Assembly (NCBI RefSeq): GCF_020164555.1
Contig: NZ_JAIQZB010000007.1
Span: 62,001 to 126,000 of the forward strand
Source: Salegentibacter lacus
Lineage (GTDB): Bacteria > Bacteroidota > Bacteroidia > Flavobacteriales > Flavobacteriaceae
Direction of reading: 5' to 3'
DNA length: 64,000 bases
The translations under genes were made by a program, and so were the position numbers. This document shows, one piece after another, positions 55,140-63,764 of this stretch; within the stretch, counting starts at the first letter, position 1; each line of letters begins with the position of its first letter. Under the pieces are notes generated by a model. The model saw only the letters and a program-made list of their open reading frames with translations. It did no database searches and was not told the DNA's origin.

Positions 55140-57629
55140 ATGCATCAAAAAATCATCATCATTTTTCTTATTCTTTCATCAATTAACTTAACTGCCCAAA
55201 TTACCGGCAAGGTTACCGATACGGAAAACGAAACGCTCCCCTATGTCAATATTTATACTGAAGATGGGAGATTTGGAACTACGACTAATGAAAATGGCGT
55301 TTATGAACTAAAAATAAATAGGCCGGGAGATTACAATTTAGTCTTTCAGTTTTTGGGTTATCAAACTCAGAAAAAAACTATTTCAATTGAAGAATTTCCC
55401 CACGAATTAGATATAAGCTTAATACCCGAAACTACCAGTCTGGATGAAGTAAATATTTCTTCAGGTGAAAATCCCGCAAACGCGATAATCAGAAAAGCGA
55501 TAGATTTCAGAAAACGAAACGCCGAAAAACTTGAAGCTTATACCGCCGATTATTATTCCCGCGGATTATGGCGAATTAAAAATGCCCCGGAAAAAATACT
55601 GGGACAGGAAGTTGGCGATCTTGGCGGCGGACTCGACTCTACCCGAAGCGGTATCGTTTATTTAAGTGAAACAATTTCTGAAATTTCATACAAACGTCCC
55701 GATGATTTTAAGGAAAAGATTATTGCTTCTAAAGTGAGTGGCGACGATAATGGTTTCAGTTTAAACTCGGCGCAGGAATCTTATTTTTCATTTTATGAAA
55801 ATACCATTGAGATTAATAGTGAAATGGTTTCTCCAATCGCAGAATATGCTTTTAACTATTACGATTATAAGTTAGATGGAATTTTTTATGATGAAAATGG
55901 GAACCTCATCAACAAGATAAAAGTGAGTCCGAAACGGGAAAAAGACCGGGTTTTTTCCGGCCATATTTATATTGTTGAAGACCTTTGGCAAATCTTTGGC
56001 GTAGAGTTGCAAACTACCGGCCAGGCCATACAGGTACCGCCCATAGAGACTTTAGATTTCAAACAGAATTATCGCTTTTCAGAAGAGAACGGGTTTTACG
56101 TTCAAATTTCACAAACAGTTGATTTTAGGTTTGCGATGTTCGGAATTTCAGGAGATGGAAGGTTTACCGCGGTTTACAGCGATTATAATTTTAAACCTGA
56201 ATTCAGTAACCAAAGCTTTGGGAGTGAAATTATGTCTTTTGCTGAAGCTGCCAATAAAAAAGATTCTACTTACTGGGAAAAATTACGCCCGGTGCCTTTA
56301 ACCGATGAGGAAATTAACGATTACGTAAAAAAAGACAGCATACAAACCCTTAGAAATTCAAAACCCTATTTGGATTCGATTGACGGAGTACGGAATAAAT
56401 TCAACTTAACCGATCCCATTTTCGGCTATTCCTGGCAAGATTCGCATAAAGACCGCTATTTCAATATCAGTTCCCCACTGATGGGTACGCATTTTAATAC
56501 GGTGCAGGGCTGGAATACTTCGAGTACAATTTCTTACAGGCAAAACGACAAAGAGGATGAGAATTCCGGAAAATACTGGCGTTTGTATTCTACGCTTAAT
56601 TACGGGTTTAGTGATGACCGCCTTAGGATCAAAGGAGGATTTCAGAAACAATTTAATAATTCCAGTAGGCCTGTTTTAAGTATTTCCGGCGGAATAGAAA
56701 CCGCACAAATTAATGACAGAAATCCTATTTCTGAAAGACTAAACGATATTACCACCATATTTTTTGAACGAAACTACCTGAAAATTTACGAACGTTCTTT
56801 TGCTGAAGTCTCTTATCAGCAGGAAATAATGAACGGCCTCTACTTTTTTGGAGATTTTAGTTATGAAAACAGAAACCCATTAATCAACACCACAGATCAG
56901 GTAATTATTGATAATGATGATGTTCAATATACCTCGAACAATCCACTGCAACCTGATAATTTTGGTTCGGTGCCATTTAGGGAACACGATATTTTTAAAC
57001 TTAATCTGAATACCAGAATTAGGTTTGGACAAAAATATATGAGCTACCCAAGTGGAAAATTCAATATTAATAACGAAAAATATCCTACCCTTTATCTAGG
57101 CTATGAAAAAGGTTTTGGCGCGAGTGTAGAAGGATACAATTTCGATCAATTTAAAGCTTCGGTAACACAAAGTTTTAAATTGGGTAATAAAGGGGAATTT
57201 GGTTATAATTTAAACGGGGGAACTTTTTTAAATGCTGAAGATATGGCCTTTGTAGATTACCGGCATTTTATTGGCAACCAGACCAGGGTAAATAATGGCT
57301 TTAGCAATCTATCAAGATTCAATCTCCTGCCCTATTATGCGATGAGCACCAATAAAACTTATGCTGAAGCTCACGCCGAACACGATTTTAAAGGTTGGGT
57401 TTTAGGAAAAATACCCTTTTTAAATCAGTTGAATTACAATTTGGTAATTGGTGCCCGTGCGCTGTATACCGAAGACAAAAAACCTTATTCTGAATATTCG
57501 GTTGGAATAGACAATCTTGGTTTTGGTAAATACAGGTTGCTAAGATTAGATTATGTGGTTTCCAATATGGATGGCCAACGGGAAGGCGCTTTTATCTTTG
57601 GGTTGAAGTTTTTGGGAATTTTGGATTAG
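55140..57629 (+). CDS. DUF5686 outer-membrane protein with carboxypeptidase-like N-domain
   Basis: An 829-residue exported protein (signal peptide to about residue 20). It opens with a carboxypeptidase-regulatory-like domain (ITGKVTDTENETLPYVNIYTEDGRFGTTTNENGVYELKI). The middle has the DUF5686 features ANAIIRKAIDFRKRN and YYSRGLWRI. The C-terminal half is rich in alternating aromatic strands and ends in FIFGLKFLGILD, which indicates a beta-barrel. It lacks a TonB plug, so it is not a SusC protein. Function is unknown; roles in cell-surface assembly are suspected for the family. Confidence 0.85.
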   Translation: MHQKIIIIFLILSSINLTAQITGKVTDTENETLPYVNIYTEDGRFGTTTNENGVYELKINRPGDYNLVFQFLGYQTQKKTISIEEFPHELDISLIPETTSLDEVNISSGENPANAIIRKAIDFRKRNAEKLEAYTADYYSRGLWRIKNAPEKILGQEVGDLGGGLDSTRSGIVYLSETISEISYKRPDDFKEKIIASKVSGDDNGFSLNSAQESYFSFYENTIEINSEMVSPIAEYAFNYYDYKLDGIFYDENGNLINKIKVSPKREKDRVFSGHIYIVEDLWQIFGVELQTTGQAIQVPPIETLDFKQNYRFSEENGFYVQISQTVDFRFAMFGISGDGRFTAVYSDYNFKPEFSNQSFGSEIMSFAEAANKKDSTYWEKLRPVPLTDEEINDYVKKDSIQTLRNSKPYLDSIDGVRNKFNLTDPIFGYSWQDSHKDRYFNISSPLMGTHFNTVQGWNTSSTISYRQNDKEDENSGKYWRLYSTLNYGFSDDRLRIKGGFQKQFNNSSRPVLSISGGIETAQINDRNPISERLNDITTIFFERNYLKIYERSFAEVSYQQEIMNGLYFFGDFSYENRNPLINTTDQVIIDNDDVQYTSNNPLQPDNFGSVPFREHDIFKLNLNTRIRFGQKYMSYPSGKFNINNEKYPTLYLGYEKGFGASVEGYNFDQFKASVTQSFKLGNKGEFGYNLNGGTFLNAEDMAFVDYRHFIGNQTRVNNGFSNLSRFNLLPYYAMSTNKTYAEAHAEHDFKGWVLGKIPFLNQLNYNLVIGARALYTEDKKPYSEYSVGIDNLGFGKYRLLRLDYVVSNMDGQREGAFIFGLKFLGILD

Positions 57630-57652
57630 AATTTCGCTGAAATATCATCATG

Positions 57653-57674
57653 TAAGATCCTGAAACAGGATGAC
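57653..57674. repeat. Short copy of the REP-like hairpin
   Basis: AAGATCCTGAAACAGGATGA carries the TCCTG/CAGGA hairpin and TGACG end of the elements at 7184-7212 and 23532-23560, with a 3-base loop in place of nine. Confidence 0.6.
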
Positions 57675-57687
57675 GTATTTTCAAAAC

Positions 57688-57725
57688 AAAAAACCTCACA
57701 GGTTTTGAAACTGTGAGGTTTTTTT
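57688..57725. terminator. Bidirectional terminator between DUF5686 and DUF5606 genes
   Basis: A 14-bp perfect stem (57688-57701 with 57711-57724) centred on AACCTCACAG / CTGTGAGGTT with a 9-base loop and T run. Confidence 0.93.
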
Positions 57726-57768
57726 GAATGTCATTACGAAAGAGCAATGAGAAGAAATATTTAAATTC

Positions 57769-58203
57769 TTACTCTTCTTCCCCCGATTTATCTTTATCGG
57801 CTGGTTTTTCTTCTTCTGAAGAGAAATCGGTGATCCCGTTTTTAATTAACAGGTTATACCATTGAAAAATCTTTTTCATATCGCTGGCATAAACACGATC
57901 TACATCATAATCTGGCAAAACTTCGGCGAAATAATTCTCCAATTCAGCTTTATTAGATTTGTGACTAATCGCTTCACCGCCATCTTCCTTTTCTTTCATC
58001 TTTTCAAAGATTTCAGCAAGCGGAACTTCTTCGGTGTACGTATAGATTGCGATCTCGCTCAATAAGCTAACATTGTGACGAATGTTCACCGCCATTTTCT
58101 TTCCCTCAGGAATTGATTTTACAATAAATCCGCCACGACTTTGCGCCGTTAATTCATATAAACCGGGTTTTCCCGAAATCGCTAATATTTTATCTAATCC
58201 CAT
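57769..58203 (-). CDS. DUF5606 domain protein
   Basis: A 144-residue cytoplasmic protein of the DUF5606 family (formerly grouped with DUF6852), conserved in Bacteroidota. It opens MGLDKILAISGKPGLYELTAQSRGGFIVKSI and ends in an acidic tail (SSEEEKPADKDKSGEEE). Function is not known; its frequent linkage with def and ruvX in this phylum is kept here. Confidence 0.87.
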   Translation of the reverse strand: MGLDKILAISGKPGLYELTAQSRGGFIVKSIPEGKKMAVNIRHNVSLLSEIAIYTYTEEVPLAEIFEKMKEKEDGGEAISHKSNKAELENYFAEVLPDYDVDRVYASDMKKIFQWYNLLIKNGITDFSSEEEKPADKDKSGEEE

Positions 58204-58236
58204 AGTAGTTTTTTATTCCCTCATTAAGGGTGTATT

Positions 58237-58313
58237 TTCACGAGGTCTCCCTAATCATTCAGGCGGGCTTGCCTCTATATTATAAAATAGTTTTCTTATT
58301 CATTCCTCGTGAA
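58237..58313. repeat. Intergenic inverted repeat between def and DUF5606 genes
   Basis: TTCACGAGG (58237-58245) and CCTCGTGAA (58305-58313) are exact reverse complements. A small AGGC/GCCT hairpin lies between them. Confidence 0.5.
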
Positions 58314-58378
58314 CAAACTCCGAGGATATTGATTTTGGCAGGCAAATATCAGCTGCCAGTATTAATTATCAAAGTGAT

Positions 58379-58969
58379 TTAACGCCCTTTTTTCATTTCA
58401 GGAAAGCGCATCTTATAATCGATCTTTATTTTTCCTTTTGAAATGCCAGAAAGTTTTCCCTTTAGCAAACGCTTTTTAAGGCTGGAAAGTTTATCGGTGA
58501 ACAAAATTCCTTCAATATGATCGTACTCGTGCTGAATTACCCTCGCGGCTAAGCCTGTAAAAGTATCGCGATGTGATTCAAAATTTTCATCCTGATATTC
58601 TATCACGATTTTCGGTTTTCTAAATACATCTTCCCTAATTTCAGGAATACTTAAACAGCCTTCGTTAAAAGCCCATTCTTCGCCTTCTTCCTCAACGATT
58701 TTGGGGTTTATAAACACCTTTTTCAACTTTTTAAGCTCTTCTCTTTCCAGTAATTCTAATTCCTCATCTTCAGCAAACGGGCTGGAATCTACTAGGAACA
58801 AACGAATGGGACGACCAACTTGTGGTGCAGCAAGGCCAACCCCAAAGGCATTGTACATGGTCTCCCACATATTTTCTATCAATTCATCCAGTTTCGGATA
58901 ATCTTCCGGTATTTCTTTACATTTTTTGCGTAAAACCGGATCTCCGTAAGCTACAATTGGTAAAATCAT
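58379..58969 (-). CDS. def: Peptide deformylase
   Basis: A 196-residue metalloenzyme that removes the formyl group from new proteins. All three motifs are intact: GVGLAAPQVG (43-52), EGCLSIP with metal ligand C105, and QHEYDH with H147 and H151. The spacer between motifs 1 and 2 is long and acidic (EDEELELLEREELKKLKK), as is usual in Bacteroidota. It is followed by the DUF5606 gene. Confidence 0.96.
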   Translation of the reverse strand: MILPIVAYGDPVLRKKCKEIPEDYPKLDELIENMWETMYNAFGVGLAAPQVGRPIRLFLVDSSPFAEDEELELLEREELKKLKKVFINPKIVEEEGEEWAFNEGCLSIPEIREDVFRKPKIVIEYQDENFESHRDTFTGLAARVIQHEYDHIEGILFTDKLSSLKKRLLKGKLSGISKGKIKIDYKMRFPEMKKGR

Positions 58970-59009
58970 TCTTTTTAATTGTATATTTTATAATGAATAA
59001 TTTATAATT

Positions 59010-59372
59010 TTATTTTCCGGAATTTAAATTCCTTACCGCGGTGATTCTTGATGCTATAAAAATTGATGTCAACTCTTTAGCTTCAATCACTAAATCTTTT
59101 GAATCTTCTACATTAATCAAATTTTCATCTTTAGCAAATTCAATCCAGAAAATACGTTCATCAGCTTCTTCAATTACTATTCCTAATTTTGAAATAAAAG
59201 CTTTTTTTGATTGTCCTAAACATGCTGCCCTGTAATTGGCTGCGACTGAAGTACTACACCGGATTAACTGACCTTCAATATGGCTTCCTAATTTATTCTT
59301 CGGAAGTTGTATTGCCAATTTCACACATCTATGTGCAAAAATATTGGAACGTTTAATTAAGTCGGTTTTCAT
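59010..59372 (-). CDS. Free-standing four-helix-bundle protein (23S rRNA IVS type)
   Basis: A 120-residue protein with FAHRCVKLAIQLPKN, LIRCSTSVAANYRAACLGQSKKAFISKLGIVIEEADE, the signature of the four-helix-bundle family first seen in 23S rRNA intervening sequences. Here it is not inside an rRNA gene but between ruvX and def, 37 bases upstream of the def start. Such stand-alone copies are common in Bacteroidota and their function is unknown. Confidence 0.88.
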   Translation of the reverse strand: MKTDLIKRSNIFAHRCVKLAIQLPKNKLGSHIEGQLIRCSTSVAANYRAACLGQSKKAFISKLGIVIEEADERIFWIEFAKDENLINVEDSKDLVIEAKELTSIFIASRITAVRNLNSGK

Positions 59373-59423
59373 TACCTCAACCTAAAAATTATTCATTAAT
59401 CATTATTCACTATTCATTTTTTT

Positions 59424-59455
59424 AACGTCAAGCTGAACTTGTTTCAGCTTCTAAT
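59424..59455. repeat. Half copy of the REP-like element at 5101
   Basis: Thirty-two bases (59424-59455) match 5100-5131 exactly, including the T run before them. The right arm of the inverted repeat is missing here. It lies between ruvX and the four-helix-bundle gene. Confidence 0.8.
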
Positions 59456-59475
59456 ATTTTCGTATTCTAACTCAG

Positions 59476-59883
59476 TTACTCGTAAAGATAAGTTTGCAGA
59501 ATAATTGTTGCACTTATTTCATCTATAAGCGCTTTATCTCTGCGTTTTTTCTTTTTAAGTCCACTGTCTATCATAGACTGAAAAGCCATTTTGGAGGTGA
59601 ACCTTTCATCTACCCTTTTTAGCGGCATTTCAGGAAATTTTTTAATAAAAACCTTCAAAAATTCCTGAATATATACTTCACTTTCTGAAGCGGAATCGTC
59701 TTTTTGTTTGGGTTCTCCCACCAGCACCAATTCTACGTTTTCCTCTTTAAAATACTTATCGAGAAAATCCAGAAGTTCCGGTGTCTTCACAGTGGTAAGT
59801 CCTGAGGCAATCATTTTGAGTTCATCGCTAACCGCTATACCGGTGCGTTTTGTCCCAAAGTCTAATGCCATAATACGAGCCAT
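59476..59883 (-). CDS. ruvX: RuvX/YqgF Holliday-junction resolvase-like nuclease
   Basis: A 135-residue RNase H-fold protein with MALDFGTKRTGIAVSD (motif 1), LVLVGEPKQKDDSASE and VDERFTSKMAFQSM. It is assigned to Holliday junction resolution or 16S pre-rRNA processing. The ATG at 59883 gives MARIMALDFG; a TTG two codons upstream is unlikely. A TAnnTTTG box (59898-59905) lies 14 bases upstream. Confidence 0.94.
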   Translation of the reverse strand: MARIMALDFGTKRTGIAVSDELKMIASGLTTVKTPELLDFLDKYFKEENVELVLVGEPKQKDDSASESEVYIQEFLKVFIKKFPEMPLKRVDERFTSKMAFQSMIDSGLKKKKRRDKALIDEISATIILQTYLYE

Positions 59884-59897
59884 CTTCAAAATTTGCG

Positions 59898-59905
59898 CAA
59901 AGGTA
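59898..59905 (-). promoter_or_regulatory. Candidate -7 box for ruvX (TACCTTTG)
   Basis: The minus strand matches TAnnTTTG exactly, 14 bases before the ruvX ATG. Confidence 0.4.
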
Positions 59906-59947
59906 ATGTTTATATTGCTTTACCACCAAAAATTAGCCTTAAGCTAT

Positions 59948-59955
59948 TATATTTG
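59948..59955 (+). promoter_or_regulatory. Candidate -7 box for dapD (TATATTTG)
   Basis: Exact TAnnTTTG match 16 bases before the dapD ATG. It is divergent from the ruvX box 43 bases away. Confidence 0.42.
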
Positions 59956-59971
59956 CTAAAAATCGATAAAA

Positions 59972-60787
59972 ATGGATCATTTAGAAGCTAAGATCAATGA
60001 AGCCTGGGAAAACCGGGATTTACTAAAAGATACAGAAACCATAAAAGCTATTCGCGAAGTTATTTCCCTATTAGACGCGGGAAAACTGAGAACAGCCGAG
60101 CCTACCGAAAACGGCTGGCAGGTAAATGAATGGGTGAAAAAAGGTGTAGTGCTTTACTTCCCCATCCAAAAAATGGAAACTTTGGAAGCTGGTATCTTTG
60201 AATACCATGATAAAATTCCGTTGAAGAAAGGATATAAAGAAAAAGGAATTCGTGTAGTTCCGAATGCTGTTGCAAGACACGGAGCATATATCTCCAGCGG
60301 AGTAATTCTGATGCCGAGTTATGTGAATATTGGGGCTTATGTAGACGAAGGCACGATGGTAGATACCTGGGCAACTGTAGGAAGTTGTGCCCAAATTGGT
60401 AAAAACGTTCACCTAAGTGGTGGTGTAGGAATTGGCGGGGTTTTAGAACCTTTACAGGCTTCTCCTGTAATTATTGAAGACAACGCATTTTTAGGCTCAA
60501 GAAGTATTGTTGTTGAAGGTGTGAAAGTTGAAAAAGAAGCTGTTTTGGGAGCCAATGTCGTTCTTACTGCTTCCACTAAAATTATAGATGTTACCGGCGA
60601 TGAGCCTAAAGAAATGAAAGGCATTGTTCCGGCAAGATCGGTTGTAATTCCAGGAAGTTATACCAAGAAATTCCCTGCAGGAGAATATAATGTGCCGTGT
60701 GCCCTTATTATTGGAAAACGAAAAGAGTCTACCAACAAAAAGACTTCTCTCAATGACGCTTTAAGGGAATATAATGTAGCGGTTTAA
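59972..60787 (+). CDS. dapD: 2,3,4,5-Tetrahydropyridine-2,6-dicarboxylate N-succinyltransferase
   Basis: A 271-residue enzyme of the lysine/diaminopimelate pathway. An N-terminal helical domain is followed by hexapeptide left-handed beta-helix repeats (about 95-230), including VRVVPNAVARHGAYI-type coils, GAYVDEGTMVDTWATVGSCAQIG and GVGIGGVLEPLQASPVIIED. The C-terminal KKTSLNDALREYNV is typical. Meso-DAP for peptidoglycan depends on it. The GT9 gene begins 35 bases downstream. Confidence 0.96.
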   Translation: MDHLEAKINEAWENRDLLKDTETIKAIREVISLLDAGKLRTAEPTENGWQVNEWVKKGVVLYFPIQKMETLEAGIFEYHDKIPLKKGYKEKGIRVVPNAVARHGAYISSGVILMPSYVNIGAYVDEGTMVDTWATVGSCAQIGKNVHLSGGVGIGGVLEPLQASPVIIEDNAFLGSRSIVVEGVKVEKEAVLGANVVLTASTKIIDVTGDEPKEMKGIVPARSVVIPGSYTKKFPAGEYNVPCALIIGKRKESTNKKTSLNDALREYNVAV

Positions 60788-60822
60788 TTGCCGAGGGAAC
60801 TAGATAACAGGATGAGGAACGA

Positions 60823-61896
60823 ATGAAGATTTTAATAATTCAAAATAAGAGAATTGGCGATGTGTTAATTGCTTCAATTATCCCGGCCAATCTCAAGAAA
60901 ACCTATCCAAATTCTGTTATCTTTTTCCTTTGTAATCAATATGCAGCACCGGTTCTGGATAACAATCCTCATATAGACCGGCTAATTGTTATTCAAGAGT
61001 ATAAACTCAAAGAAATAATAAGTCTAAGCAGGATTGCACATTTCTTAAGAAAGGAAAAATTTGATGTGATTATTGATCCTTATGTTAAGTTAGGAAGTCA
61101 GTTTCTAAGTTTATTTAGCGGTGCAAAAAAAAGAATCAGTTATAAAAAAAGAACTCTTCCAGGTGCTTATACTCACCAGGTTTCTTTTCTAACAGAAAAA
61201 ACATCTACCTACGGCAAGGCTATAGATGAGCGTCTCAACCTTATAAAGGTTCTGGACAGTAGCGAAGATTTACTAATAAATCCTCAAATCTTTCTAACAC
61301 AAAAAGAAATTGAGGAAGGCAAAAAGATGCTATCAAGCTTGGATTCATCGAGAAAGACCATAATTTTTGGCCTTCTGGGTAGCAATAGGTATAAATCCTT
61401 ACCTGAGTCTTATATAGTGGAACTAATAAATTTTGTAGCCGATAACTATCAAGTAAATATTTTATTCAATTATATGCCATCCCAACTGGAAGAAGCTAGC
61501 TGTATAATCAGTAAAATAAAACCTTCAGAAAAGATATATAAAAGCGTATTCTGTGAAGGCTTAAGGGATTTTATAAAGATAGCTTATCATTGTGATGGTA
61601 TGATTGCCAATGAAGGTGGCAGTGTTCATATCGTAAAAGCTTTTAAGAAACCTACTTTCACTATTTTTTCCCCCTTTATCCCAAAAGAATCCTGGGGTAC
61701 TTTTGAAAATGAGCCGCAGAACCAATCTATTCATCTCAACGAGATAAAACCGGAATTACTTAAAAATAAAACTCAGCAGTCACTTTATAAAGAAAGCCTT
61801 GAGTTATACAAAGAATTGTCTCCTTTCTATATTCTACCAGAACTAAAAAGATTTATGAGTAGAAACTTTATTAATTCCGAAATCGGTAGTTGTTAA
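60823..61896 (+). CDS. Glycosyltransferase family 9 (heptosyltransferase-like)
   Basis: A 357-residue GT-B enzyme with the family opening ILIIQNKRIGDVLIASIIPANL and the C-terminal NEGGSVHIVKAFKKPTFTIFSPFIPKESWG nucleotide-sugar site. It probably adds a heptose or similar sugar to the LPS inner core. Its last 54 bases overlap the 3' end of the oppositely oriented GT2 gene, which is unusual. Lysine-rich loops suggest inner-membrane association. Confidence 0.88.
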   Translation: MKILIIQNKRIGDVLIASIIPANLKKTYPNSVIFFLCNQYAAPVLDNNPHIDRLIVIQEYKLKEIISLSRIAHFLRKEKFDVIIDPYVKLGSQFLSLFSGAKKRISYKKRTLPGAYTHQVSFLTEKTSTYGKAIDERLNLIKVLDSSEDLLINPQIFLTQKEIEEGKKMLSSLDSSRKTIIFGLLGSNRYKSLPESYIVELINFVADNYQVNILFNYMPSQLEEASCIISKIKPSEKIYKSVFCEGLRDFIKIAYHCDGMIANEGGSVHIVKAFKKPTFTIFSPFIPKESWGTFENEPQNQSIHLNEIKPELLKNKTQQSLYKESLELYKELSPFYILPELKRFMSRNFINSEIGSC

Positions 61897-62679
61897 ACCT
61901 TCATCTCTGGTTTTTTTACGTATAGCTCTATTTTTCTCAATGGATTCCTGGTTTTTATAGCCCCGCTTATGGTCCAGGTGAAGACAAATAGCAGAATATC
62001 TTATTTGCTTACCTTTAATTCCCAAATTAACCAGCCTTTCACCTAACTCCCTATCCTGTCCGCCATATTGCATTCGCTCATCAAAACCGTTCACTTCAAG
62101 AATGTCTCTTTTCCATCCCGAGGCATTATGGCCATTCCAGGTAGGAGATGTTGGTGTTAACTTATTTAATAAAAGTGCTTTCCAGGTTTTTGCGCTGATT
62201 TTGCTGTTTTTGAAGGTTGTTTTTAGCCCTTTACTTTTCAACCAATCAAGATTGAAACACCTACCCGTTAGAATATCTTCTTTTGAAATATCTTTGGAAA
62301 TACTCATAGGTAATTTAAAATAGCCACCACTAAGGAAATATCCGTGATTTCTATATTTCACGTGTACTTCTACAAAATCTTCACGTGCAATACAATCTCC
62401 ATCACTCATTATAATATAATCGCTTTCACAAGCTAGGATCGCCTTATTCAAGATTTCTGATTTTTGAAAACCACGATCGGGATGCCAAACATGTTTTATT
62501 TTAAAAGCTGTGATTTTTCTAAATCTCTCAATAAGTTGTTTTGTAGTTTCGTTGGACCCATCATCTGCAATAACGATTTCAAAATTAGGGTAAGATTGCA
62601 CGGTATAACTCCATAAAACTTTTTCCAACCATTCCTCAGCATTGTAAGTGCTTAGAATTATAGAAGTATCAATAGGCAT
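61843..62679 (-). CDS. Glycosyltransferase family 2 with C-terminal galactosyltransferase-like domain
   Basis: A 278-residue GT-A enzyme. It opens SIILSTYNAEEWLEKVLWSY, and has the metal-binding MSDGDCIAREDF (DxD type) and FDERMQYGGQDRELGERL, the C-terminal acceptor region shared with the beta-1,4-galactosyltransferase family. A TATTTTTG -7 box lies 19 bases before its start. Substrate is unknown; location among LPS-core genes suggests a core or O-antigen sugar. Confidence 0.88.
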   Translation of the reverse strand: MPIDTSIILSTYNAEEWLEKVLWSYTVQSYPNFEIVIADDGSNETTKQLIERFRKITAFKIKHVWHPDRGFQKSEILNKAILACESDYIIMSDGDCIAREDFVEVHVKYRNHGYFLSGGYFKLPMSISKDISKEDILTGRCFNLDWLKSKGLKTTFKNSKISAKTWKALLLNKLTPTSPTWNGHNASGWKRDILEVNGFDERMQYGGQDRELGERLVNLGIKGKQIRYSAICLHLDHKRGYKNQESIEKNRAIRKKTRDEGLTTTDFGINKVSTHKSF

Positions 62680-62698
62680 TGCTAAATTGTATTTAAGT

Positions 62699-62706
62699 CA
62701 AAAATA
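62699..62706 (-). promoter_or_regulatory. Candidate -7 box for the GT2 gene (TATTTTTG)
   Basis: The minus strand matches TAnnTTTG exactly, 19 bases before the start codon. Confidence 0.38.
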
Positions 62707-62743
62707 CGTAATTTTAGCGATTTGAATTCCTTTACAAAAATAA

Positions 62744-63751
62744 ATGCCAGCAAAGATTACGGTTCTAATCCCCACCTATAACGAGGAAGATTTAATAGCG
62801 CAAGCTATCAACTGCTCGCAATTTGCAGATGAAATTCTTATTATAGACTCATATAGTGAGGATAATACCATTGAAATCGCGAAGAAATATAAATGCAATA
62901 TTTTGCAGCGGAAATTTGATAATTTTTCCAACCAAAAGAACTTTGCAATTTCAAAAGCCAAAAATGATTGGATTCTTGTCCTTGATGCCGATGAAATAAT
63001 AACTTACCAACTTCGCGAAGAAATTTTAAAGGCAATTAACAATCCCGAGCATCAGGCTTATAAAATGCTTTTTAAGAATTTTTTCATCAACCGTTTTATT
63101 CACCACGGAAGCAATGGAAAAAAACTAAAACTCAGACTTTTTAACCGAAAATCCTGTCATTATAAAGGTCTTGTGCACGAAGAACTTATCTGTAATGGTA
63201 GTATAGGAGAACTTAAAGGAAGAATGTTACATTATACCTATAGGAGTTTAGCACATTTCTTTCAGAAAAAAAACCAATATTCTTCCCTACAATCAAAACA
63301 GTTGTTTAAAAAGAAAAAAAAAGCGGGATGGTTTGAGCTTATGTTTAAGCCCGGTTACAGATTTCTAAACGAATATATCCTAAGATTAGGCTTTCTGGAC
63401 GGGGTAGCCGGCTTAACCTCTACTGCTATGAATGGTTATGGTGTTTTGAGCCGATATGTAAAATTAGAAATTCTTAACGATAGAATAAACAACCCAATGC
63501 TATGCAATTATGATCAATATACCAGTTCGTTAATGCATCTTGCTAAAGAAAAAGCCTATTCAAAAAATATTAATACGCCTGTTTATATTATTGATTTCTT
63601 TTGGTATCCTTTCCGAAGCTTTCTATCTACTTTATTTTTAAAAAAACAAATCTTAAAGGGAAAAGAAGGATACATTATAAGTTACTTAGATGGTTTTGAA
63701 AATTATAATACTGTTCTCTACCATTGGCTTAGAAAAAGAAATTTAGAGTAA
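62744..63751 (+). CDS. Glycosyltransferase family 2 (WaaE/KdtX-like)
   Basis: A 335-residue protein. The N-terminal GT-A domain opens ITVLIPTYNEEDLIAQAINC and has the VLDADEIITYQL metal site, then FNRKSCHYKGLVHEELI, the pattern of WaaE/KdtX-type LPS-core glucosyltransferases. The C-terminal part (about 230-335) is not recognised and may be a second domain. It is divergent from the other GT2 gene, 64 bases apart. Confidence 0.85.
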   Translation: MPAKITVLIPTYNEEDLIAQAINCSQFADEILIIDSYSEDNTIEIAKKYKCNILQRKFDNFSNQKNFAISKAKNDWILVLDADEIITYQLREEILKAINNPEHQAYKMLFKNFFINRFIHHGSNGKKLKLRLFNRKSCHYKGLVHEELICNGSIGELKGRMLHYTYRSLAHFFQKKNQYSSLQSKQLFKKKKKAGWFELMFKPGYRFLNEYILRLGFLDGVAGLTSTAMNGYGVLSRYVKLEILNDRINNPMLCNYDQYTSSLMHLAKEKAYSKNINTPVYIIDFFWYPFRSFLSTLFLKKQILKGKEGYIISYLDGFENYNTVLYHWLRKRNLE

Positions 63752-63764
63752 ATCATTTTAATCT

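Noticed and set aside
58336-58358. TGGCAG/CTGCCA hairpin as def terminator
   Set aside because: The stem is only 6 bp and no T run follows on the minus strand. It could equally be part of the repeat region nearby.
60071-60412. 113-residue minus-strand ORF inside dapD
   Set aside because: It overlaps a complete hexapeptide-repeat gene and shows no recognisable motif.
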